NCBI GenBank assembly: GCA_038030265.1
Contig: CM075941.1
Span: 45,508,164-45,572,163 of the forward strand
Source: Corythucha ciliata
Taxonomy: Eukaryota > Arthropoda > Insecta > Hemiptera > Tingidae
DNA length: 64,000 nucleotides
Direction: 5' to 3'
Of this stretch, positions 31,360 through 41,929 are shown in pieces (position 1 is the first letter of the stretch; each line of letters begins with the position of its first letter). The position numbers and the translations under genes were made by a program. The notes below the pieces were generated by a model. It searched no databases. It saw only the letters and a program-made list of their open reading frames with translations, and was not told where the DNA came from.

Positions 31360-31690
31360 TTTTTGTGGGGCAAAACTTTACTAGAAGGTTTGACCTCTTT
31401 TTTGAGGGATCTCGAATGACTCAAACCTGTGTGTTTCAATGCTCGAATCCTTCTTTCCAAGAAATCCAAAACGGTTGTGAGCGTGGGCATTTCGACTGTG
31501 TTGTACTGCTCGAAAGCATCCCTTGTACGAGCGTCCAATTTGCGAAGGACGATGACCGACAACAAAAAATTCCAGTCCTCAACTGGGAGTTCCAAAACTT
31601 TCAGTGCTTCGACATTTGCCGAAATAAACGAAATGAACTTTTCCGACGAAATGAACTTCCGAGGCGAGACTGAGATCCAGCTCGTTGGTT
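31360..31690 (-). pseudogene. BEL gag fragment joined to RT
   Basis: LELPVEDWNFLLSVIVLRKL and FLERRIRALKHTGL match the central gag region of BEL/Pao elements. A later segment, CIVYAQSHSTFQI, looks like a zinc knuckle whose second and last Cys are now Tyr and Ile. RT sequence begins about 25 codons further on, so the protease and the N-terminal part of pol have been deleted. Confidence 0.7.
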
Positions 31691-31742
31691 CTCGAAGAGA
31701 TATACAAAATGACAAATATAAAATATACATATAAAAAAGCAA

Positions 31743-32709
31743 AAAAAAGAACGAAAAAAGAAATAAATAAACTCACGAATCTATATACTTAAGATCCGAT
31801 TCGGTCGTATTTTATTATTTGATATATTTGCTCTCTCGGGATGAAATCGAGGGGCCCCTCCGTGTAGCAGAATACCCGTTAGAGCTTTACGTTGAGATGT
31901 GCGAGTGCCCGAATTAATTAACGACGACAACGCGAAAACGAATAAACTCTCCGAACAAACTTTGATAGAAGTAACACACTAAAAGTCTATAAAGAACGAA
32001 TTTAAACAGTACACATGGCACGTTACACGTTATTCACAAAAACTCGAATAGAACTACCAAGAAAATTAGAGTCAGCACTTTTTTTCTTTTTTTTCCGGCC
32101 GCATCGCGCGGAAACCATCTTCTTTTAGTAACCTACCGTTGATATGAGCGGCACATCGATTTTAAAATTAATTGGATCAAAAACAAACAAAAAACATAAC
32201 AAAAAAAGAACAAAACAAAAAAGAACAAAACAAAAAAGAACAAAACAAAAAAGAACAAAATAAAACAGAACTATTTAAAAATTAAACTTGTACAGCTTGA
32301 TCAACCAGAGGGAGTGTATTAATAGAAAATGTAATGCAAGATATGTCTCAATTCCCCCTCTCTTAGTATCCAGTTTAGGGAGAAAATAAAGTGTTGGATG
32401 AGGTTTCCCGTAAATTTTTTTTTTACTAATTTGAAGCTTATCTTCCGCAGATAAAACTTTCAGCTGTCAATTCTGTTTTACCCTTCAGCAAAAGCAGCAG
32501 TTTTTTTATTTAAATTCGTTTCCAAACTTCAATGCTTTGACTTGTATGATCGTTTCCAACAGTTTTCTCACCCCATTATTTGGACTCCTAAAGAAAGGGA
32601 AGCGTGCCCATTTTATTTGTTTACGTTCCCTCTATTATTTATCTGTGCTCACTGAATAAAAGGCATTCTCGATCAAATATGTACAATGTGCCTACCTTGA
32701 AATAACTAA
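31743..32709. other. No gene; A-rich DNA
   Basis: AT-rich unassigned sequence between the BEL element and a Harbinger-like MITE. It includes a tandem A-rich array and poly-T patches but nothing protein-like. Confidence 0.5.
32198..32272 (+). repeat. A-rich tandem repeat, unit about 15 bp
   Basis: The unit AAAAAAGAACAAAAC is repeated four to five times with little variation. Confidence 0.85.
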
Positions 32710-33131
32710 AGGCCCATACATACGTTCCTGTCCTAGCTTCCTATCCTGACGAAAAAAAAGTAAGGAAAGGACGATCGGAACGTGTGTAGCACGTTAGGAA
32801 GCAAAAACGGCAGGACGTCCTAAGTAGGAAGGCAGGAAGGTCTCGACCGTCCTGTCTCCTAGCTCCCCACCACGCTGGAAACAGGATAGGAGCGTGCGTA
32901 GAGCAATCGGACGGTTCTTCCTAACTAAGTAGACCCCTCTCACACCCCCGCGCGAACCTACCCTTTTCGGAGGCTCTTTTTTTGTCTCTCTCTTGCTCCC
33001 ACCTCCCACTTTCGTCAAGAACCCCCGAAATGATGCTTTCAGTCGGAACGAGTGTAGAGGAGCGTCCCAGCAAGGAGACAGGACGAATTTGACAGGATAG
33101 GACGTTAGGACAGGAACGTGTGTAGGGGCCT
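32710..33131. mobile_element. Harbinger-like MITE (422 bp) with TAA target duplication
   Basis: It begins AGGCCCATACATACGTTCCT and ends with the near-perfect inverted complement (AGGAACGTGTGTAGGGGCCT). About 24 of 28 terminal bases match. TAA lies directly on both sides (32707-32709 and 33132-33134). Three-base TAA/TTA duplications and GGCC-rich ends are typical of PIF/Harbinger elements. The interior repeats the GTCCTATCC / AGGACAGG theme and has no long frame. Confidence 0.8.
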
Positions 33132-33556
33132 TAAGGAAAACGTGCTGGAATGATGAGTCGACAGGTGAGCAGGCATCTTCTTCATTCTACAGGCTATCGG
33201 GAACGGACACGAGATAAGAGTTGGGTTATATTACCTTTCCTGGTTACCCCAAATTTATTACAGTATTGAGTGATTTATTTATATTTACTTAATTTTAACG
33301 TTCCAAAAGTTGTTTTATGTTTTATGAGCTGAAATTTAGGTCTATTGTAAGCAATTGATCCACAGACGGTGATAGATTCTTCCGGTTTTCAGTCACTGAG
33401 GTAGAACAGAATGTGTATTCCTCACATCACTCGGCCAAGAAGTCTTGTTCCTACGTCACTTGGAAAATGAATTTTGACTAGAGAATCATCAAAACGTGTT
33501 CTTTTTATTGTATAATACACAAATGGCGTTTATTCGACCGATCCAAAAAGAACGAA
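33132..33556. other. No gene recognised
   Basis: AT-rich sequence between the MITE and a THAP-like fragment. Nothing recognisable. Confidence 0.5.
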
Positions 33557-33649
33557 ATGCCGGTGAACTACACGTTTGTTGGGTGCTACTCGAGGGCTGG
33601 AAAGGACCGTGTATCCTTCTCTAGATTCTTTTCCAAGCATCAGGGTTAG
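33557..33649 (+). pseudogene. THAP-domain fragment
   Basis: An ATG-led frame of 30 codons reads FVGCYSRAGKDRVSFSRFF, resembling the first half of a THAP zinc finger (C-x-V-P-x-C, then SFhRFP). The first Cys of the usual pair is Thr and the Pro of the RFP motif is Phe. A TAG stop follows and no downstream half is visible. It fits the other THAP remnants in this window. Confidence 0.35.
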
Positions 33650-34923
33650 GTAATCTTCTTCAGCGCTATAAAAGGAGCACGTGAACATTCTACGTTAAGC
33701 ATTTCCCAACGCTCTTTTCACACTATCGCGGTTTCACGAGGCCCCCGCGTGTAATCCGCGTGAATGCCGCTGTCTCATCGAACCAAGTAATATGTACCGC
33801 ACGTGTGTAAAGGTGTACGTGGTCACTTCGCGGCAGCCAAAACCGCGCCGCGTGAAACCTCGTATATGTGAAACGAGCCTAACGCGCTAGTTAAAAGTTA
33901 AGCCATTTCAAAATTGACGGGATGGCAACGTGAAAGGGTTTGAAATGAAACGATTGCTCTGGTCCGACTATAGTCACCCATTCGCATTTACGTTCCAGTA
34001 CCGATAATAAATTGTCAACTGGCCTTTTTTCTTGAATAACAACGGAAAACTCACTCTTGTCATCACAAAGCCCTTGTCTCCGGCATTCCGAACTCCCGAA
34101 GTACTAACTAAGCCACTTCTGTCGACGTGTTGCGGTTCAAGTGATTTCAAATCGCGAAATTCCTCTTATGTGAATGCACTCACCACGTCAACGAGGTAAT
34201 TTACATTATCCAAGCTCGACATCGCCGAGAAATGACGGGCGTCTGTCGAATTTCCACTAATGAATCTTTATACTAGAAAGGACACTATGATTGAAATAAG
34301 TTGCCCGATTTTTATTGATGACAAGATGATAAATGTTGAGCGATTGGATACTCACGAGCAAGGACCGGCACTGACTTATTTTCCTTTTTTTGTAGATAGC
34401 GGCGACCCTTCCTTCCATAATCCCCCAGCGTAGTCACTTAAGTTCCATTTTACGTAATTTTGATGCCTACAATGCCATCAAGACTGAGTTATTGAAAAAA
34501 AAGAACCGATTTGCAGCAAGCTTCCAATGTAGAACTTACATGAACGGGGCAACCCATGTAGGTATGAAGAGAGAGGAGGGAGCGATAGATGTAAAATCAA
34601 GTTAACGGGGTGAAGCCAACATACGCCACATTGGTAGTCCCGGAACGCATCAGGATTTGTGATGAGGACTACTTTATCACGACTGCTCCTTTGTTATCTA
34701 CATCTAGAATATTAAGGCCGAGGGACCACCAATATGGCGAAAATCGGCGTCACCCTTTTCAACTTATGCTCCCTCCTCTCCTTTCCTTCCTCCATGGGGC
34801 AACCAGGAATAGATAAGAATGCAATGCCAACTCGATCGTAACCTGCCGTGACCTTTCCCGATAGAGAACGGACGGATGGAAATTCGGCTCCGGGGTTTCT
34901 GGGATGCGTCTGACTGCGCCCCG
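33650..34923. other. No gene recognised
   Basis: Mixed sequence. A G/C-richer part near 33720-33890 contains repeated CGCGTGAA-like phrases, possibly a decayed foldback element. Frames of 60-95 codons at 34610-35048 overlap on both strands and do not resemble known proteins. Confidence 0.4.
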
Positions 34924-35510
34924 TTACAAGTGCGCCACAGTTCAACTACGCCACACTCAAGTGTGCCACACCGTGATAACTGACTGATAACGTTATGCGT
35001 CACAAACTTTTTAATTCCCCGCGTTTTTATTATAGGCACATGTGTCACTGTATACTTTACACTTTGCTACAGATTATGATCTATGACATCTCAGGAGAGC
35101 GAACGTGAGTGCTACAAGACATCGTTGTCGTACCAAACTCAATTGAAATATTGATGACCATCGGCGTTTGTTATTTATTGTTCCTAAACTTACAGCTCTT
35201 CCTCTAGAGCGATATTTTCCTTATCTTTGCTTGGTCCCCATCGGGAAGCGGTTTAATACTCTATAGAGAAGAATCTGAATAGGGAAAAAGTGAGGCCGAT
35301 TTCGAGCGACGGTGGCGATCCAAGTGAATAGCGACCGAACCTTCGGTGGACCATGCGACGTATGGGGGGAAAATGCTGAACCCCCTTCCTCTCCTCCATT
35401 CACATTTGCCATCTCCCTTAATTTTCACTTTCGTATTCAGATATTTCAAGTTCAAATTGAATGATCCAATTTTTTTTTAATGGAAAACGCCTAAAAAATG
35501 ATGAAATGCA

Positions 35511-35825
35511 CTAATAAAATGTATGAGATGAATATTTTCCAGTCCAGCCTTGAAGATTCACAGAAATAGATAAATGAAAAACCAAAGTTTTGCTTGAATA
35601 CCCATTTATTTCTTTAAAACTTGACTTCTCAGAGACACAAATAAATGTACGCGTTGTTAAAACCACAAACTTGCCGTCTAGATGTCGTCTAAATTTTAGA
35701 AAAATAATATCAGCGAACCTGCCATCCTTTGGAATTCGAAAAAAACCGGTCACGCCACCAGCTTCATACATCGATGAACATCCAGGAACGATACATTTTT
35801 CGTGGCCCATTTTGCCGAACAACAA
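35511..35825 (-). pseudogene. THAP-domain fragment inside the 34924 transposon
   Basis: The frame starts MLFGKMGHEKCIVPGCSS and continues with GVTGFFRIPKDGRFADIIF: a clear THAP N-terminal half with C-x-V-P-G-C and F-R-I-P. A later ICVSEKSSF may be the decayed C-x2-H-F half. The invariant Trp is not visible. The better start is the second Met (MGHEK, near 35810), since THAP domains usually begin within a few residues of the first Cys. No transposase core follows. Confidence 0.6.
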
Positions 35826-35998
35826 TATATTCGAAAAAAATAATTAAACAAAATATTTATAATCGAATTCGCTCAACTTCGCACACGTCTCAAAAGTGAC
35901 AGCGTCAGCATGGAGTGGATATGCAAAGTTTCACAAATTTATTCGCCCAACTGATATTTATTGGGAGGAGGGCCGCGGGGTATCTTTAAAATGTAACT

Positions 35999-36123
35999 GT
36001 GGCGATACGATATCGTTTCTACGTCACTCTGACACATTTCCAGTTGTTTCTATCTATCCCAGACGCTGTTAATATGCGTCGGCGATGTCGAAACGATATC
36101 GTATTGCTCTAGTATGTTCGCCA
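35999..36123. mobile_element. Palindromic MITE with GATACGATATCG arms
   Basis: GCGATACGATATCGTTTC (about 36002) and GAAACGATATCGTATTGC (about 36089-36106) are inverted complements with one mismatch. The outer ends GTGGCGA and TCGCCAC also pair. There is no coding potential. It is nested in the larger inverted-repeat element. Confidence 0.6.
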
Positions 36124-36321
36124 CCTTAGCGCTTCCCGTGAATGGCGACCAAACTAAACTTCGTTCCTCGGTTTTCTTACGTATAAGTTTCACTCCCGTG
36201 GTCCCCATTTAACGAAAAATCAATAAATTCACCAATTGTATCTCTAGTCCCATAAAAAAACACTGATAACACGGACCTTACGTCTTTCGGTTTTATTTGA
36301 AATACTTTGACAACTGATAGT

Positions 36322-36444
36322 GATTTCCATTCACCACACTACACAAGTGTAATGCCGCGTCCTCTCCATAAACATATGTTTCAATTCAGATAGGACGGGT
36401 GGAAAAACTTACACCACACGAGTGTATTGCATTGAATGGAAAAC
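36322..36444. mobile_element. Small MITE, copy 2
   Basis: This is the same element as at 12708-12832, here with ends GATTTCCATTCACCACACTA and GTATTGCATTGAATGGAAA. It shares AAGTGTAATGCCGCGTCCTC and AGGACGGGTGGAAAAACTTA with copy 1. It lies near the right end of the 34924-36665 element. Confidence 0.7.
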
Positions 36445-37366
36445 GCCATTAGTTTGATTTCAATGTTGTTAACGTTCGCTTAGCTGTGCGTAGAGTGCCA
36501 TGTGGAAGGGGAACAATATTTTATGGAGCACTTAACGAACAAAGCCACACGTATGCGCTCGAATGGGATCATGAATTTCTTGTGTGACCTTGTGTCACGC
36601 TTTAACGTGATAACGTTGTCACTCGGTTATCACGTTGTGGCACAGTTGAACTGTGGCGCGGTTGTAATGTGACGTAGACGGTAACCACTTGTTTACAGAG
36701 CTCGAAATCAATAAGTGTGCCATTAGGAAAACTAAGAGAGAAGCATGGAAAGTTTTTTGTGAGGAGATTGTAACTGTCAGGCCCTGCGCATACCGACGCC
36801 GACGCGTGAGTCGGCGCCTTTTTTCTGCTAGTGTGCGCGGGACCTTAAGGAAGCGGCGAGGTTAAGCAGAATTATCCGAGATGGAACAGTGTGCCATTTA
36901 GGATCTATCACACTGCCCTCAGGTGGTGTACTGGTGAATAATGGGGAAATTTTGGGACATACGCTCAGTACTCATTTTCCAGGGTCGGAGAGGCAGCTAG
37001 TTTCTCGCTGTGGTGAGGGAAGGGCGAATGAAATGCGAGTGGAGCAGAGTCAACATTATCTGCATGAAAGAACGTTTCAAGTGGGCACTCTCGACGTTGG
37101 CGCAATATAAGGCGGCGGGTCATTATGGCCTGCCTGGCCACATTAGTTCCATGGGGGGGGGGGGGTTGCGTCCACATTACGTAGAAGTGAAACTACGAGC
37201 AATGGAGGCATGCTATAATTTGAAAACTTGGTAAGTGGGTTTCTACGGGGAGAGAGATGGGTCGTAGGAGGAAAGCAGCTGAGCTGCATGAAGCGGCGCC
37301 TACCACTCAGATGAAAAGTGATAGGATTGTGAAGCGTCTGGATCTAGGAAGATCGGTTCAGGTAAA

Positions 37367-37742
37367 GGTGTGTGCTACACGGATGGCTCGAAACTGGAAA
37401 CGGGTGCAACGGGGTGTGGGGTCTGGATTCCACAGCTGGGAGTAGAGCGCTGTCGGCACCTCGGAAACTGGGCAACGGTGTTCCAGGCTGAGGTTGCAGT
37501 GATTCTGGATTGTCTCTAGGAGATTGTAAGGAAACATGTGAGGTTTAAAAACATTAAGGTGTACACGGACAGTCAGGTGGCTTTAGGGGCCATCGTAAAA
37601 CTAGTCGTGGATTCAGCACTGGTGGCTGACTGTCGTCGTGTGATCTCAGACGTACATGAACTGGGGAACAGCGTTAGTCTAGCGTGGATTCGAGGCCATA
37701 GAGGTTTTGAAGATAACGAGACGGCGGAACATGCTGGCTAAA
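37367..37742 (+). pseudogene. LINE C RNase H domain, nearly intact
   Basis: In one frame with a single stop codon (TAG near 37517) this reads CYTDGSKLETGATGCGVWIP, FQAEVAVILDCL, VYTDSQVALGAI and LAWIRGHRGFEDNETAEHAG. All four acidic active-site positions of RNase H (Asp, Glu, Asp, Asp) and the His in GHRG are present. This domain degrades the RNA strand of RNA-DNA hybrids during LINE replication. It is the best preserved part of this LINE family in the window. Confidence 0.82.
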
Positions 37743-37879
37743 AGAGGAGCTTCACTTAGCAATGTGGGACCGGAGCCGTCCATTGCGGTTTCAAAGAAAG
37801 TAGGAAAGGGTCAGATAAAAAACTGGGCAGACGGTGTCGCGATTAGTGGTGCAGGGGATGCATAAGAAGTTGGGATAGG

Positions 37880-38180
37880 GGAGCAACAGCCTGGCTGTTG
37901 TCTCTACATAGGCGTAACACACGAAAAGCAGTGGGGATGTTTACGGGTCACTATGCCGTCCGTAGGCATCTATTCAAGATGGGCATAATGGCGGACCCGA
38001 TGTGTAGGGAGTGTGAAGTGGAGGCGATGGCACACTTTGTTGGTAGCTGCGATAGGTTTGCGGCGTTCAGGTTCCAGGTTTTTGGAACGGACAGGCTATA
38101 CCCGCCCTGGCATTCTCCAGAACCGAGGGGGTTTTGGAGTTTGTTAGGAGGGCGGCGAGGTTTGTGGGCCCGCTTAGAAT
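37880..38180 (+). pseudogene. LINE C C-terminal zinc knuckle tail
   Basis: MFTGHYAVRRHLFKMGIMA is followed by DPMCRECEVEAMAHFVGSC, a C-x2-C ... H-x4-C knuckle with all four ligands. It ends in FGTDRLYPPWHSPEPRG, then passes into non-coding 3' sequence at about 38180. Copies A and B have the same tail with lost ligands. Confidence 0.75.
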
Positions 38181-38189
38181 CCGAGTTCA

Positions 38190-39110
38190 TTAAAACAATT
38201 CATCCGCGAATTAGTGATTTCCTTCAGTTTCAGCCTCGAATCAGTGCTTTTTCACAATTTTATCTGCTTAACGATACATTTGTTTCCATTTTTAGCAGTG
38301 AATTATCCTTTTTTTTCAATTCGAGCTAAAAATTAGCTTTTCTTTTAATTTTAGGTGCAATAATTAGCAATTATTCAAATTTAGCCGCAAATTAGCTTGA
38401 GGTTTTAATATTTTAGCCCCTCATTACTTTGTTTTTGTCACTTTATTAACTACGGATGGAGCTTTTTCTCACTTTTAGCCACAAATAAATTGCCGGTGCC
38501 AAGAATTGGCGTATTTTCAATTTTAAATACATAGGTACTGTGTTGTCTCCATTTTAGCGGGGAATTAGCCCTTTTCTCGATTTGAATTGGGGAATGCGCC
38601 GATTTGTGGCGAAAATTGAGAAAACTCGCTTATTCATGAGAGATAAATTTTATCTCTAGCGCATTTTATCTTAGCGCATCCCCCAATTTTTTTTGCAGGG
38701 AATTAGCACTTTTTTTCAATTCGAGTTGGCACTTAGCGTTTTTCTTCATTTTAGCCGCGCTAATTAGTGGTTTTCTCAAAATTTGCCATGAATTAAAACA
38801 TTTTAGCCCCGCTTTGGCAATTTTTTGCTAATTTCAGTTATGGATTAGCATTTTATTCTCCTTCAGAACCTACGGATTGGATTTTTATCAGTTTCGGTCA
38901 CGAATAAGGTGATTTCTTTCATTTGTATCGGTGAATTAACGCCTTTTTTCCATTTTATCGACGAATTAAGCGATTTTTCTCTCAATTTTCGCCGCGATTT
39001 TTTTCACTGATACAGCACAATTTCCTAATCCTAGCGAGAAAGACGCAAATTTTCTCAATTTGAGCCATCAGAATAGCGCTTTCGTGGGCTCGATCGAATA
39101 TTTAGCCGCA
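38190..39110 (-). repeat. AT-rich minisatellite array, block 2
   Basis: Units are in the opposite orientation to block 1 (phrases CGCGAATTAGTG, TTTTCTCAATTTTAGCC). Divergence is high and several units are shortened. Confidence 0.8.
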
Positions 39111-39345
39111 CTATTTGCTGATCACCATCAGTAACGTTCTATTCTCAAGGTCGGATGGACTGAAAATCGTTGAAAGGAGCCGAATCGCTGTCCAATCGTT
39201 TGAGAAAACTCCTTTTCATGTACCTAAATCCATGAGCATAGAACCTAAAAATTTTCATTTTTACATATTTAAGCTTTTCGTTGGCCCCTATCTGAAAGAA
39301 GGCCCGGGGCGTTCCGCCCCCCTCGCCCCTTGCATCGGTACGTTA
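39111..39345 (-). repeat. Decayed subterminal region of the hAT-like element
   Basis: This stretch (TCTCAAGGTCGGATGG, AAATCGCTGTCC region, TATTTAAGCTTTTCG, TTGCATCGGTACG) matches 48050-48240 and its inverted counterpart near 41700-41900, which lie next to the ends of the hAT-like element. Together with block 2 it appears to be a third, older copy of that element, without a visible terminus. Confidence 0.55.
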
Positions 39346-40577
39346 CTAGTTCACCGTATCAATACAACCAATTCTCAAGTACACAGAGACCGACATTATT
39401 CAGGAATTGCCCCTATCAACTTTGTTGTTTTTGTTTGTTTGTCCTCTTGATGTGGGACTTACAAAAAAAAAAAAAAAAAAAAAATGGAGCGATTCATATT
39501 TCCGCCGACAAATAAACGCATACAAAAAAACTTGACTACTCCTCCTCTTGTTCCTCTTGTTTTAATGTGAACATAATGAAACCGGAATTCATATTATACG
39601 GCAATCAAGAAGAGAATGGATCCCCGATAGGGTGAGGCTAGTCCACGAGGTGGATGGTAATCAAGGGCCTTTTTTTGTACAAAAGAAAGTACACTGGGAG
39701 TGAGAGATACAGACATTGTTCGAAAAACGGAAGTGATTATGTAGTGAACTGTTCGAGGGGGGTGGAGGGGATTGTCTGTCGGACGATGGAGAAAAAAGGG
39801 TGAGTGAGAAAAAAAAAAGAAGAAGAATAGTGAAATGGTTGAGATGAGGAAGAAGAAGCTCTTTTTCATCCCACCAGGTAATGAAAGGAATGGAGGGGGC
39901 CGCGGTATTCGAGAAGTAAGTCATTAAGGCGTCGCCTCACTGTATACTTCTTGCGTGTCTCGCCTGGAAAATTATTTTTCCTCTTTAAAAACCACAAAAC
40001 GCACCAATGCACAATCGTCGGCCGTGGAGATTTCAGACTCCCACCACGCACTTCCTCCGCAAGGGTTTTCTCACCGTCCGCAGCACTCTTTTGTCGAGGA
40101 GTTTAATTAAAAGACGCAGAAAGTTAAAAACAACTTTACTCTGAGCTTTTGCTTATTCGACTTTGCAAGTTCGCATCGAGATTACTGTTAGAAAGTTTCA
40201 ATCCAGAAAACAAACTTAAATTCAACTGGTGCAACGCGAAAATCTTATACTATAGGGACGTGCCAACCAGACTGAGAGTGCACACAGCATGGAGAGGGGG
40301 TCGAGTCAAGATACCTCTCCAGCGTTTGCTCTGATTTCACGTTTGGCGCACCACGCAACCACTCCTTATTCATTCATTCCACTACAATATGCTGAGCTGT
40401 GTCGTGGATCCCAAAATATTAACTCATAAATGGAGATAATTGGCAATTGTGTGTAACCGCGATCATTGAGCTACGGGAGGGCAACTAGGATTTTTTAGGG
40501 TTGGGATAGAGTAAGGGTGGGCATACAAGGATAAAAATATTACTCATTTTCGTAACTTTAAGAGGGGAGGGGGTATA
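39346..40577. other. No gene recognised
   Basis: Includes a 23-base A run (39461-39483) and purine-rich stretches (39740-39850). Frames are low complexity. Confidence 0.5.
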
Positions 40578-41510
40578 TCACGTTGAATTGACTAGATCCG
40601 AGTGTCGTTTTCGTTTCAGTCGCCTTTGTATAAGCGGAGGGGGTTGGTTGAGGGCAATTTCTTGTACGAGAGGATTGGCATGGGCTGCAATAGAACGACG
40701 GTGTCTGTCACATGTATCTTGGATCACTGTGGTGACGTGAGGAACTTTTACGTCATTGTGTATCGTCTGATTCCGGACATACCAATGAGTCCCGGTCATT
40801 AGTCGAAGAATGTGGTTTTGGATGGTTTGCACCTTTTTGATCAGCGTGTCTGAGGCAGATGACCAAATAGCACAGCCATACTGCCAGATGGACCGGATTA
40901 CCCCACGATGTAAACGAGGCTCTTAACGTCGAGGGGGATCGCTTTGCTCGTAAGAATATGTTTCAGAGCGTACATTCGATGTCCGGTCCGAGTTACGACG
41001 TGTTTTATGTGGGTGGCCCACATAAGTTTGTGGGCCACAAGTAATCCTAGATATCGCACTGACTGTGCCTTCGGCACGGGTTCACCTTGTAGTGGGATGG
41101 CTCGGTTCGTCCGTATATGACGGTAGGTGCATTGAACCACCTCTGATTTGGTCGGGTTTACACGGATCCTCCACTTGGCACACCACGTACTGACATCATT
41201 TGCGAATTCCTATAGCACGGCGTGAGCTTCTTCTTCCAATGCTCTCTGTGACATAATGACTACGTCGTCCGCGAATTGAGCTGTTTTAACATCCATGTTG
41301 GATGGAAAGTCGCTTGCAAAGACCAGGTATAGGATTGGCCCCAATACACCGCCTTGAGGTACTCCTGACGAGATCCCAAAGGGTTGTGAATGAGCATCTC
41401 CAAAGCGGACTGAGTAAGTACGGCTGGCGAGATAAGACCATACATATTTTTCTATAAAGGGTGTCGTTGAGGTGTGGTTTAAGTTTGAGGAAGTTCGGTG
41501 TCTATAAAGA
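40578..41510 (-). pseudogene. Left jockey LINE: second half of RT and C-terminus
   Basis: The frames read YGLISPAVLTQSALEMLIHN, then in another register GVPQG, FADDVVIMS-type sequence, CTYRHIRTNRAIPLQGEPVP, SVRYLGLLVAHKLMWATHIK and TGHRMYALKHILTSKAIPLD. The C-terminal part is VQTIQNHILRLMTG ... WYVRNQTIHNDVKVP. These are the palm, thumb and tail of jockey RTs. Positions 40578-40800 have no counterpart in the right copy. Confidence 0.82.
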
Positions 41511-41929
41511 GTCCGAGGCCAGAGGCGTAGGTAGATCTACATGTATGCGAACGAAGGGGCACTAGTACCAACGCTCTAAAGAGCCTCATAAAATCTCCAA
41601 AAATGAGCGTTTCTCGCTGAAGTTATGTTTAGCAGATTTCCTTGACTTCAAGCAGCCCGAAAAGGTCCGCGTGCGTCCACGCTTCCTTGGACTTCAGACC
41701 CAACGAAGTAGCGTACCGAGTTAGTGGCCTGGGGAGGGCGCGCCCGAAAAGCTTAAATACGTAAAAAAGAGGATTTTTAGGTTATCAACGGATGTAGGTA
41801 TGTGAAAAGGTCTGACAATAGGACAGCGATTTGGCTTCTTTCTACAAATTCCTGTTTATCCGACCTGGAGAATATAACGTTGTAAGTGATATCAGCAAAG
41901 ACAAAGACAGCAAAGCGCTATTCTGGTGA

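Larger units (their letters stand above)
28902..31690 (-). mobile_element. BEL/Pao retrotransposon, truncated
   Basis: On the minus strand a gag fragment, reverse transcriptase, RNase H and most of the integrase core are present in BEL/Pao order. The end of gag runs into the start of RT, so the protease and several hundred residues are deleted. The integrase stops after its second Asp at 28902. No LTR is visible on either side. One frameshift separates the N-terminal RT part from the rest. Confidence 0.88.
34924..36665. mobile_element. DNA transposon remnant with about 65-bp inverted ends
   Basis: The left end has GCGCCACAGTTCAACT, then GTGCCACACCGTGATAAC and GATAACGTTAT. Read on the opposite strand, the right end has GCGCCACAGTTCAACT, GTGCCACAACGTGATAAC and GACAACGTTAT. 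The left end has a 15-base insertion. Between the ends (about 1.7 kb) lie a minus-strand THAP fragment, a palindromic MITE and a copy of the 12708 MITE. A THAP-containing transposase remnant suggests a P-like or Harbinger-like origin. The target duplication is not clear. Confidence 0.65.
36690..38190 (+). mobile_element. LINE copy C (same group as A and B)
   Basis: A pre-RT segment (INKCAIRKTKREAWKVFCEE, 36706-36770) is followed, after an 80-base G/C-rich interruption, by RIIRDGTVCHLGSITLPSGG and LVNNGEILGHTLSTHFPG. The RT core is missing. After 37150, where there is a run of ten G, come the post-RT segment LRPHYVEVKLRAMEACYNL, RNase H and a Cys/His tail. It is clearly diverged from copies A and B but has the same domain order, and it also ends in minisatellite DNA. 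Confidence 0.78.

Noticed and set aside
36770..36850. G/C-rich hairpin (CGACGCCGACGCGTGAGTCG) read as a terminator or riboswitch
   Set aside because: It interrupts a LINE reading frame in eukaryotic DNA; a small insertion or MITE fragment is more likely.
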